Of a stretch of 5,363 nucleotides of DNA, positions 1-5,363 are shown piece after piece. Both the position numbers and the translations under genes were made by a program. This DNA comes from JASFEQ01 sp050122535. GTDB taxonomy: Bacteria; Desulfobacterota; DSM-4660; Desulfatiglandales; HGW-15. The notes below the pieces were generated by a model. The model was not told where the DNA came from. It saw only the letters and a list, made by a program, of their open reading frames with translations, and ran no database searches. How positions within the stretch are numbered: position 1 is the first letter of the stretch; every line of letters begins with the position of its first letter. The stretch spans positions 1 through 5,363 of the forward strand of contig JASFIT010000334.1 in the NCBI GenBank assembly GCA_050122535.1, written 5' to 3'.

Positions 1-191
1 TGAAGGGATAGACCGCCCGTTGTGTAGAACGAGAATACCTTGCGCTCCTGAGCTTGTATGCTGGCCAGGATAACCTCCACGTCCCTGTCAGGAAGGGGTT
101 TGTAGAGTGTGGCGCAGCCGGAGAGGAAAAGGAAAAGAAAGCATGTCAAAAGGGATGACAAGAAAGAGGGGAAAGGATGTGAAGAAAACAT
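1..191 (-). CDS. LolB-like / DUF4292-like outer-membrane lipoprotein, N-terminal part (3' end outside window)
   Basis: The ATG at 191-189 opens a frame of 63 codons that runs off the window edge without a stop. The protein begins with a Ser/Phe/Leu-rich hydrophobic stretch (about residues 9-23) that ends in a lipobox, L-S-G-C, with the lipidated Cys at residue 26. Ala follows the Cys, not Asp, which favours the outer membrane. After the Cys comes a short linker, a helix-like segment (DRDVEVILASIQAQ, 36-49), then a probable first strand, FSFYTTGGLSL (53-63). That layout resembles the start of LolB and of DUF4292 proteins, which bind lipid or lipoprotein in a LolA/LolB fold. The gene follows a TPR lipoprotein, as lolB does in several proteobacteria upstream of ispE-prs. 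The n-region has no Lys or Arg, which is odd for a signal peptide. An in-frame TTG at 209-207 would add six residues including an Arg. Neither start has a strong ribosome binding site. The lipoprotein nature is fairly sure; the LolB assignment is inference. Confidence 0.72.
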   Translation of the reverse strand, partial: MFSSHPFPSFLSSLLTCFLFLFLSGCATLYKPLPDRDVEVILASIQAQERKVFSFYTTGGLSL

Positions 192-214
192 TTGGTCAAA
201 AGATCTCAAAAGTG

Positions 215-1975
215 TTATTTTAAAAACTTCTTTACCTCTTCTATTTTTTGTTGCAGCTTTTCTTTATCGGGATGATTCAAGGATAGGGCCTTTTGATACA
301 TCTCAAGGGATTTCTGGTACTTTTTTTTCTTGAAATAGACGTCCCCTAAATGCTCTGTAATCGTCGGGTCGTCGGGCGTAAGTGAAGATGCCTTCTCCAA
401 TTTGTCAAGGGCCTCATCATACAATCCTTTCTGGTAATACACCCATCCGAGGCTGTCGATTATATACCCACTGTTCGGTTTCAGTTTTAAGGCCCTTTCT
501 ATGAGGTCCATGGCCTCATTCAGTCTGACGCCTTGCTCGGCATAGGTGTACCCGATGTAATTGAGGGCATCTGCATGATCGGGGTTTATTTCCAATATTC
601 TTCTCATTTGTTCGAGGCACTTCTCTTTTTGATTTGACTTATCCAGCACGACGCCCAAGCGAAAAAGGAGATCCACGTTCTTGTCATCCTGTTTTAGACC
701 CTTTTCAATAGATTCTATTGCCTTCCCATATTCCTTCTTTGCCTCATAAATGGACGCGAGCATCAAATAGAGTTCAGGTTGATTCTCCTTAATTTCAATC
801 GCCTTTTGGAGCACGTCTATGGCTTCGTCATATTTCTTCTGGCCCTCTAAGATGTAAGCTATGTGAATTTGCGCGTTGATATAGTATTTCGATTCCCTGC
901 CAACCAAGCTAAAGTGATGTACAGCATCCTCCATTTTTTCTTTTTCTTCATAAGCCGTGGCGAGGTAATATCTGGACTTGTGATCATCCGGCCAAGCGCT
1001 AACAATCAGATCCAGTTCAGCGATCGACTCATCAATTTTGCCATGCCTGAGATAAATGAGACCTAAGGTCTGACGCCCTGGATCTCCCGGCTTAGATTGT
1101 TTCTTAAGTTCTTCGATTTGCTTCTCAGCTTTCTCTGCCTCATCAAGCTGATAATAGATGCCAATCAGCCTATCCCTCGCCGTATTGTTATTGGGATAAA
1201 ACCGAAGAAGCGTCTCGTATATTTCCGCTGCCTTGTCATGCTTTTTGAGCATCTGGTATAGGCTTCCCAGATCGAAGAGGGCTGGCTCCATACGTTTGTT
1301 AAGGCTTAAGGCATCACGATAGGACTTCTCTGCCTCTGAGTAATTCTTCAATTCAAGATTGATCCGCCCCCGGTAATAATGGGCCATCACCATATTGGGA
1401 TCCTGCTGGATCAGTTCATCCAAATGTGCCAAGGCGGACTTGAATTCCCCTTTTCTTATGAGGATACTTGTCAGGATTAACCTTATCCTTTGTTGATTAG
1501 GGTCAAGCTCGAGGATTTCCTTGTAAGCTAATAGGGCCGATTCCCGATCCCCCGACGCAGCGTATATTTCGGCCAAGAGTATTCGATTTTTTACATTTGT
1601 TGGATCCAAGTCTAAGCTTTTCTGGGCATACTCAATGGCTGCTTTGTAGTCTTTCATTTCTTTAAGCAAAACGGCCATTTTCTGATTCAGGTAGACTGAA
1701 TCTGGGTCATAACTAAGGGCCTCCAATAAATAGCTCTTCGCTTCTTCGTGGCGTCCATGGGCCATGTGGATGGAGGCCATTGTGAAACTCCTATAAGACT
1801 CCTGGATCACATCCGCCTCCATTTGAGGTATGTCTTCTTCGGGCGGTGCCAAGTCAGCCCCTTTGAATCGAGACTCGGGTATCATTCCCGCACAGGACAG
1901 GGCCGCCCCTAACATGAAGGTAAAAATGGGATAGATGAGCCAACTAAAACAGAATGTACTTTTTTCTTTTTTCAT
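215..1975 (-). CDS. TPR-repeat lipoprotein, about 15 tetratricopeptide repeats, probably envelope-anchored
   Basis: This 586-residue protein has a Lys-rich n-region (MKKEK), a hydrophobic core (about 8-26) and A-A-L-S-C with Cys at 28, so it is probably a lipoprotein. The lipobox is imperfect because Leu sits at -2; Ala at +2 would favour the outer membrane. From about residue 59 to 570 it is almost entirely 34-residue TPR units, with recurring G/A-Y-A pairs and D-P-x-N/D turns; I count about 15. The C-terminal repeats (about 467-565: LNYIGYTYAEQG, IDSLGWVYYQKG and EHLGDVYFKK) are the best-conserved part, a signature of a widespread proteobacterial TPR family often found beside lolB and ispE. 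No catalytic domain is visible. TPR arrays act as protein-binding scaffolds, so an assembly or trafficking role at the envelope is inferred; the partner is unknown. Its ATG overlaps the rpoH stop as ATGA, so translation is probably coupled to rpoH. Confidence 0.9.
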   Translation of the reverse strand: MKKEKSTFCFSWLIYPIFTFMLGAALSCAGMIPESRFKGADLAPPEEDIPQMEADVIQESYRSFTMASIHMAHGRHEEAKSYLLEALSYDPDSVYLNQKMAVLLKEMKDYKAAIEYAQKSLDLDPTNVKNRILLAEIYAASGDRESALLAYKEILELDPNQQRIRLILTSILIRKGEFKSALAHLDELIQQDPNMVMAHYYRGRINLELKNYSEAEKSYRDALSLNKRMEPALFDLGSLYQMLKKHDKAAEIYETLLRFYPNNNTARDRLIGIYYQLDEAEKAEKQIEELKKQSKPGDPGRQTLGLIYLRHGKIDESIAELDLIVSAWPDDHKSRYYLATAYEEKEKMEDAVHHFSLVGRESKYYINAQIHIAYILEGQKKYDEAIDVLQKAIEIKENQPELYLMLASIYEAKKEYGKAIESIEKGLKQDDKNVDLLFRLGVVLDKSNQKEKCLEQMRRILEINPDHADALNYIGYTYAEQGVRLNEAMDLIERALKLKPNSGYIIDSLGWVYYQKGLYDEALDKLEKASSLTPDDPTITEHLGDVYFKKKKYQKSLEMYQKALSLNHPDKEKLQQKIEEVKKFLK

Positions 1976-2955
1976 TTGATGAAGCTGGAAAAATCCTCCT
2001 CAAAATTTGGAATTTCCTCGATGAGCCATTTTTTGATATTCTTGATGATCCTTTCCTGAATCTGCCTAACCCGCTCCCGGGAAATATGATATTTATCTCC
2101 CAGTTGTTGAAGTGTCAAAGGATTTTCGGCCATAATTCGATTATCGAAGATATCCAGTTCCTTTCCAGATAGTTTTTCCCTGTATTCAGCTAACTTTTGG
2201 ATAAGCAGTGTCCTGCTCTGCTTTTCAGAGAGTTGCTCATCAATGGCCATCTCGTTCGGATCGGGTAGGAAGGAGCCGAACACCTCCTTCCCATCATGAC
2301 TCATGGGGGCATTAAGAGAAACCTCTCCGCCCCCCAGGCGTTGGCTCATTTCCATAACTTCTTCTTCTTTCACATCAAGACGTTCCGCCAGTAGCCGTGG
2401 TTCAGGTTCAAAGCCCTGAGCCATGAGCTTGTCCCTCTCTTTTGCTAGATTAAAGAATAGCTTTCGCTGTGTCTGGGTGGTCCCAATCTTCACCAACTTC
2501 CAGTTTTCCATAATGAATTTTAACATGTATGCCTTGATCCAGAAAGAAGCATAATAGGAGAATTTTATGCCGCGGTAGGGATCGAATTTCCTAACGGCCT
2601 GCAAAAGGCCCACATTTCCCTCCTGGATAAGGTCCAGGAGACTTTTTGTCCAATAGCGATGGAAGTCCATAGCAATCTTGACCACCAGTCTAAGGTTAGA
2701 CGTAACGAGCTTCATAGCTGCCCTCTTGTCGTTTTTCTCCCTTACCCTGATGGCCAACTCGATCTCCTCTTCTCTGGTCAGCAACTTGTAATGCTTGATC
2801 TCCAATAGATACAGTTGAAGAGGATCGTAGGGGACAAGAGCCCTATCCTCAGGGCGAACCATAGGGGCGAGCTCCACCTGATTCCCCTTGGAAAGTCTGC
2901 CTTTACCAGGCTTCCGCTCCTTTGCTTGAGAAGATATTTTTTTTGCTTTTACCAT
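1972..2955 (-). CDS. rpoH: RNA polymerase heat-shock sigma factor, RpoH/sigma-32 type
   Basis: The 327-residue product has the sigma-70-family layout: region 1.2 (about 44-72, DPLQLYLLEI), region 2 (about 80-160, with NLRLVVKIA, DLIQEGNVGLLQAVRKFDP and FWIKAYMLKFIMENWKLVKIGTT), and region 4 with its helix-turn-helix (about 247-312, TLQQLGDKYHISRERVRQIQ). Region 1.1 of housekeeping sigma factors is absent. Just after region 2.4 lies QRKLFFNL (163-170), the RpoH box that marks sigma-32 proteins, so this factor should direct RNA polymerase to heat-shock promoters. E. coli sigma-32 has 284 residues. The extra length is mainly a basic N-terminal extension (about 1-43) and an acidic-aromatic tail (EEIPNFEEDFSSFIK). 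ATG 2955-2953 is the only plausible start: no in-frame start lies between it and an upstream stop, and AAAAGG sits 11 nt before it. It ends in a 4-nt overlap with the TPR gene. It could be a lineage-specific paralogue and not the main sigma-32, but the RpoH box argues for the name. Confidence 0.92.
   Translation of the reverse strand: MVKAKKISSQAKERKPGKGRLSKGNQVELAPMVRPEDRALVPYDPLQLYLLEIKHYKLLTREEEIELAIRVREKNDKRAAMKLVTSNLRLVVKIAMDFHRYWTKSLLDLIQEGNVGLLQAVRKFDPYRGIKFSYYASFWIKAYMLKFIMENWKLVKIGTTQTQRKLFFNLAKERDKLMAQGFEPEPRLLAERLDVKEEEVMEMSQRLGGGEVSLNAPMSHDGKEVFGSFLPDPNEMAIDEQLSEKQSRTLLIQKLAEYREKLSGKELDIFDNRIMAENPLTLQQLGDKYHISRERVRQIQERIIKNIKKWLIEEIPNFEEDFSSFIK
1995..2001 (-). promoter_or_regulatory. 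Distant Shine-Dalgarno-like GAGGAGG before the TPR gene
   Basis: GAGGAGG occurs in the rpoH coding end, but 19 nt before the TPR ATG, which is too far for ordinary use. Nothing better lies closer. Together with the ATGA overlap this suggests that TPR translation depends on ribosomes terminating on rpoH, possibly helped by this purine tract holding the 30S subunit. Chance is also possible, since the same bases encode Glu-Glu-Asp in RpoH. Confidence 0.35.
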
Positions 2956-3093
2956 TTCAGGGTTTGCCTTTTGGTCACGCTCTAGCCGGGTGCAACGATT
3001 TTTGGTTGAGGGGCGGTCTGGACGGATGCAGACTGTTTCAGGAACCTATGGATCTTCAAGATGGGAAAGAACTTCGTATAAGAAGACTTGGTC
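2956..3093 (-). other. Intergenic leader between tyrS and rpoH; small inverted repeats, no clear promoter
   Basis: This 138-nt gap is the only real intergenic space in the window. Read on the minus strand it has AAGAC-CAA-GTCTT (3095-3083), a 5-bp perfect stem overlapping the tyrS stop and not followed by a T run. Further down is GTCTG, an 8-nt loop, then CAGAC (3033-3016). A CTTGAA (3060-3055) matches the -35 of sigma-32 promoters, but no CCCCAT-like -10 lies at the right distance. No good sigma-70, sigma-54 or CIRCE element is seen. An rpoH promoter here is plausible from position alone. Confidence 0.4.
2967..2972 (-). promoter_or_regulatory. Ribosome binding site of rpoH
   Basis: AAAAGG sits 11 nt before the ATG at 2955. 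It is a moderate site at slightly long spacing, and it supports this start because no other in-frame start codon exists in the gap. Confidence 0.5.
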
Positions 3094-4326
3094 TTAAACA
3101 GTTGTTACTCTTAGATATTTCTTTTTACCTGCCCGCAACAAAATAGCATCGTCTACCAAATCATTTAAGTCGATAATCTGGTCAAAAGCTTGAATTCTTG
3201 CGTTGTTCGCATAACCGCCCCCCTGGGAGATCAGGCGGCGGGCCTCGCCCCTGGTTTTGCAAAGACCCGCCTTTTCGAATAGCTTGTAAGCCGGAATCCC
3301 TTTCTCAAGTTCTCCAGAATCCATGGTATAGCTGGGGACAGATTCGAATAATCCTGCTGCACCCTCTCCAAATAACTGGCGGGCATCATCTCTTGCCTTT
3401 CCCGCCTCTTCCGTGCCGTGGCAAAGACGGGTAGCTTCATAGGCGAGCACTTCCTTTGCCTGCCTCATGTCTTGCCCTTCTAGTGAGCCAAGTCTGCGGA
3501 TCTCTTCCATGGGCAGATACGTGAATAAGGCCAGGAAACGCTCCACGTCCCTGTCATCCTGATTTATCCAGTACTGGTAGTAATCATAGGGTTTAGTCAT
3601 TTCTGGATCGAGCCACACCGCACCCTTGTGTGTCTTGCCCATTTTTATACCAGATGACGTGGTAATGAGCGGAAAGGTTAGACCATGAATAACTTGCCCT
3701 TCCAGTCGTCTGGTCAGGTCCGCTCCAGCCAAAATATTTCCCCACTGATCATTTCCGCCCATCTGGAGGCGGCAATCATAATGTTTGAACAAATACCAGA
3801 AGTCATAGGCCTGAAGGAGCATATAGTTGAACTCGATAAAGCTTAGTCCGCTGTTGCTCTTTAGTCTGATCTTGTAACTCTCTGCCGCCAACATCCGGTT
3901 CACGCTAAAATGGCGGCCAATGTCCCGCAGGAAATCTATGTAATTTAGAGCAACAAGCCAGTCGGCGTTGTTTACCATGAGGGCTTTGCCCTCACTAAAA
4001 TCGATAAATCGAGAGAGCTGCTCTTTGATTCCCGCTGCGTTTTGTTCGATTTCTTCCCTGCTCATGATGGGACGAATCTCAGTCTTGCCACTCGGGTCTC
4101 CCACGAGAGTGGTGCCACCTCCCACAACAGCGATGGGTATGTGTCCTGCCCTTTGCATATGGGCCAAAGCCATAATGGGTATGAGGCTTCCCAGATGAAG
4201 ACTGTTGGCCGTGGCGTCAAAGCCGATATAGCATTTGATAGGGCTTTCTAAGAGGTTCCGTAGGCGGTCTCTATCAGTGACCTGTTCAATGAAACCTCTC
4301 TCTTCAAAGGTGTCAAAAACGTTCAC
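3094..4326 (-). CDS. tyrS: Tyrosyl-tRNA synthetase (TyrRS), bacterial class Ic
   Basis: This cytoplasmic enzyme charges tRNA-Tyr with tyrosine using ATP. With the GTG start at 4326-4324 it has 410 residues, within the usual 400-425. The Rossmann domain shows YIGFDATA (33-40), the HIGH-type motif HLGS (44-47), GGGTTLVGDPSGK (69-81) and the KMSKS-type motif KMGKT (228-232), a form like the KFGKT of E. coli TyrRS. Tyrosine-binding residues are recognisable as Y168, Q172 and D175 in YMLLQAYDF, and Q194 in GGNDQWGNI. A C-terminal S4 RNA-binding domain (about 344-410) ends in AGKKKYLRV. The frame is open upstream to a TTG at 4356, but that would overlap rodZ by 26 nt. The GTG has GAGGAA at good spacing, and its protein begins NVFDTFEERGFIEQVTD, where TyrRS proteins normally begin. 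It is 4 nt downstream of rodZ and probably cotranscribed. No T-box or other leader is visible before it. Confidence 0.97.
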   Translation of the reverse strand: MNVFDTFEERGFIEQVTDRDRLRNLLESPIKCYIGFDATANSLHLGSLIPIMALAHMQRAGHIPIAVVGGGTTLVGDPSGKTEIRPIMSREEIEQNAAGIKEQLSRFIDFSEGKALMVNNADWLVALNYIDFLRDIGRHFSVNRMLAAESYKIRLKSNSGLSFIEFNYMLLQAYDFWYLFKHYDCRLQMGGNDQWGNILAGADLTRRLEGQVIHGLTFPLITTSSGIKMGKTHKGAVWLDPEMTKPYDYYQYWINQDDRDVERFLALFTYLPMEEIRRLGSLEGQDMRQAKEVLAYEATRLCHGTEEAGKARDDARQLFGEGAAGLFESVPSYTMDSGELEKGIPAYKLFEKAGLCKTRGEARRLISQGGGYANNARIQAFDQIIDLNDLVDDAILLRAGKKKYLRVTTV

Positions 4327-4330
4327 GGAT

Positions 4331-5293
4331 CTATTCCTCAGAAATCTCCCTTTCAAAGCCCTCAGGAAGCCTTAAACTGACCACCTGACCAAGCTCTCCG
4401 ATATCTTTTATATCTTTTCCGTCAAACTGAAAATCCATTCCCGCTGCATTTCCCAACAGCACATAAAAGCCTCTTTTCGCCTTCCATTGTGGTCTGCTTC
4501 CGGGTTGAAGAATGTACTCCTTAGGCGCTTCATCATCAATATAGATCCTTATCCAGGTTCTCAGGTGAACAATGCCCGTGAGAACACGCCAGTCAGTGGT
4601 GCCAGAAGACTCTGCTCTAACTGGCGTGAGTAGATCTTCATCAGTGGGGTACTCGGTCGTTTCTTTTTCCTCAGGCTTCGACTCAGGGATATCCATTTCT
4701 GCCGGCCCGACGCGGGGTGTCGCAACTTCGACGGTTTCTTCCTTTTTCTTCAATAACTCCCCTTTCACCGTTTCCTGGACAACGGGTCGGGCCTCCTCCT
4801 TGGCGGGCTCTTCCTGAATTTGTGCAGGAAGGCCTTTCTCTGTTTGCTCCGTGCCCTGTTCGGGCAAAGGCCTTCCCATCCATAGGTAGAGTGCGATAGC
4901 CAAGGCAACTAGGCATAACGCCAGTGCGAGGGCAATTCTCCTCTTGGGCTTTTTGGGCTCCATAATTGGTGTTGGCGGTGCCACGTCGTCAGGTACGCCG
5001 CTTTTATATAGATCAAGGAGTTTGTCCTCATCCAGGCCAAGCGCTTTGGCATAAGACCTAATGAAACCTTTAACAAAAACTGAAGGGGGCAGATTGTGCC
5101 AGTCTTCGTTCTCCAAGGCTTCGAGGAAGTGCTTTCTCAACCTGGTAATCTGAGACAGCTGCTCATGGCTGAGACCTCTGCTTTCCCTTTCATTTCTTAA
5201 CAGGGCCCCCAGGCCTGATACTTTCGCGGGCTCCGCAGTTGTCTCCATCTTCCCTTGTGCCTGTTGGCTTTCCTTTTGGCTCATTTCCGACAT
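4331..5293 (-). CDS. rodZ: RodZ-like cytoskeletal membrane protein (HTH_25, one TM helix, DUF4115)
   Basis: The 320-residue protein has the three-part RodZ architecture. A cytoplasmic xre-like helix-turn-helix domain (about 26-97) contains LGALLRNERESRGLSHEQL and the typical F-V-K-G-F-I-R-S-Y-A-K-A-L-G-L run (73-87). A basic stretch (KKPKRR) precedes a single transmembrane helix (about 119-139, Ala/Leu-rich, ending LYLWMG). A long Glu/Pro/Thr/Lys-rich linker (about 141-232) leads to a C-terminal DUF4115 beta domain (about 234-312, TWIRIYIDDEAPKEYILQPGSR and FYVLLGNAAGMDFQFDGK). In the known family the HTH binds MreB and the protein anchors the elongasome, helping to keep rod shape; the HTH does not mainly bind DNA there. 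The topology, N-in and C-out, follows from the basic residues before the helix. ATG 5293-5291 has GAG 6 nt upstream; a second ATG at codon 4 is possible. The neighbours differ from the gammaproteobacterial ispG-hisS context. Confidence 0.9.
   Translation of the reverse strand: MSEMSQKESQQAQGKMETTAEPAKVSGLGALLRNERESRGLSHEQLSQITRLRKHFLEALENEDWHNLPPSVFVKGFIRSYAKALGLDEDKLLDLYKSGVPDDVAPPTPIMEPKKPKRRIALALALCLVALAIALYLWMGRPLPEQGTEQTEKGLPAQIQEEPAKEEARPVVQETVKGELLKKKEETVEVATPRVGPAEMDIPESKPEEKETTEYPTDEDLLTPVRAESSGTTDWRVLTGIVHLRTWIRIYIDDEAPKEYILQPGSRPQWKAKRGFYVLLGNAAGMDFQFDGKDIKDIGELGQVVSLRLPEGFEREISEE
4334..4339 (-). promoter_or_regulatory. Ribosome binding site that fixes the tyrS start
   Basis: GAGGAA lies within the last codons of rodZ, with AGG 9 nt before GTG 4326-4324. 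No comparable site precedes the upstream in-frame TTG at 4356. The position means ribosomes finishing rodZ end next to the tyrS start, so coupled translation is likely. Confidence 0.75.
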
Positions 5294-5363
5294 GAACGTC
5301 TCAAGTATCCCTGCTTACGAGAAATACCAGGCCCTAGAAAATTATTTTGGTATAGCTCTCCTT
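5294..5363. other. Sequence upstream of rodZ; nature unresolved
   Basis: The last 70 nt hold no convincing promoter for rodZ. On the minus strand one frame ends at TAG 5336-5334 (preceded by KESYTKIIF) and could be the tail of an upstream gene. On the plus strand an ATG at 5292 opens 24 codons (MNVSSIPAYEKYQALENYFG...) to the window edge, but it has no ribosome binding site and would overlap the rodZ start. The stretch is too short to decide. Confidence 0.3.

Noticed and set aside
109..333. Plus-strand open frame with a Lys/Arg-rich start
   Set aside because: It lies antisense to the small lipoprotein start and the TPR end. The basic run is the complement of a Phe/Leu/Ser-rich signal peptide, and it has no homologue-like features.
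215..1975. DNA-level tandem repeat or recent duplication in the TPR gene
   Set aside because: The 34-residue repeats are diverged at both protein and DNA level, with no long identical blocks, so this is an old repeat family and not a recent expansion.
3030..3060. Sigma-32 promoter for rpoH based on CTTGAA at 3060-3055
   Set aside because: No CCCCAT-like -10 occurs 13-17 nt downstream; the nearest loosely similar bases (CTGCAT) are about 23 nt away.
3083..3095. Rho-independent terminator after tyrS
   Set aside because: The stem is only 5 bp, A/T-containing, overlaps the stop codon and is not followed by a T run.
2922..3146. Plus-strand frame spanning the tyrS-rpoH gap
   Set aside because: It is mostly antisense to the rpoH start and tyrS end, with no ribosome binding site or recognisable protein features.
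76..3556. A 16-nt exact direct repeat, ctccacgtccctgtca, near 76 and again near 3541
   Set aside because: On the minus strand both copies encode Asp-Arg-Asp-Val-Glu in the same codons, inside two unrelated proteins. There is no flanking similarity, so chance codon sharing explains it.
4572..4916. Overlapping Ser/Val-rich and Arg/Gly-rich frames within rodZ
   Set aside because: They are alternative readings of the low-complexity Glu/Pro/Lys linker of RodZ; the main frame has clear domains at both ends.

Overview
The window shows five protein genes, all on the minus strand, so the locus reads right to left. In transcription order they are a RodZ-like membrane protein (5293-4331), tyrosyl-tRNA synthetase tyrS (4326-3094), a heat-shock sigma factor of the RpoH/sigma-32 type (2955-1972), a large TPR-repeat lipoprotein (1975-215), and the first 63 codons of a small lipoprotein (191 to the window edge) that resembles LolB/DUF4292. 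The last gene is short and easily missed because its 3' end lies outside the window.

The organism is a Gram-negative (diderm) bacterium. The evidence is two consecutive genes encoding Cys-lipidated export signals, a RodZ of the HTH-TM-DUF4115 type, and a sigma factor carrying the RpoH box. The gene content and order, with tyrS and rpoH followed by a TPR protein and a LolB-like lipoprotein, and the divergent wording of the sigma factor fit Desulfobacterota (the former Deltaproteobacteria) best. That placement is inferred from family knowledge, not from a database search. Base composition is roughly balanced and looks even across the window, with no sign of mobile DNA.

The genes fall into two tight blocks. 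rodZ and tyrS are 4 nt apart, and the tyrS ribosome binding site lies inside the end of rodZ. A 138-nt gap follows, the only sizeable intergenic region. It contains small inverted repeats but no convincing promoter or terminator. In the second block, rpoH and the TPR gene overlap by 4 nt (ATGA), and the LolB-like gene starts 23 nt after the TPR stop. All five may be one transcript, or rpoH may also have its own promoter in the gap.

Functionally the window mixes cell shape (RodZ), translation (TyrS), stress transcription (RpoH) and envelope lipoproteins. TPR-lolB is a familiar prelude to ispE-prs-rplY-pth in many proteobacteria, so those genes may lie beyond position 1. I found no phage, insertion sequence, CRISPR, RNA gene or clearly new system. 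The points most worth a second look are the translational coupling of a heat-shock sigma factor to an envelope TPR lipoprotein, the basic N-terminal extension of that sigma factor, the corrected tyrS start, and the partial lipoprotein gene.
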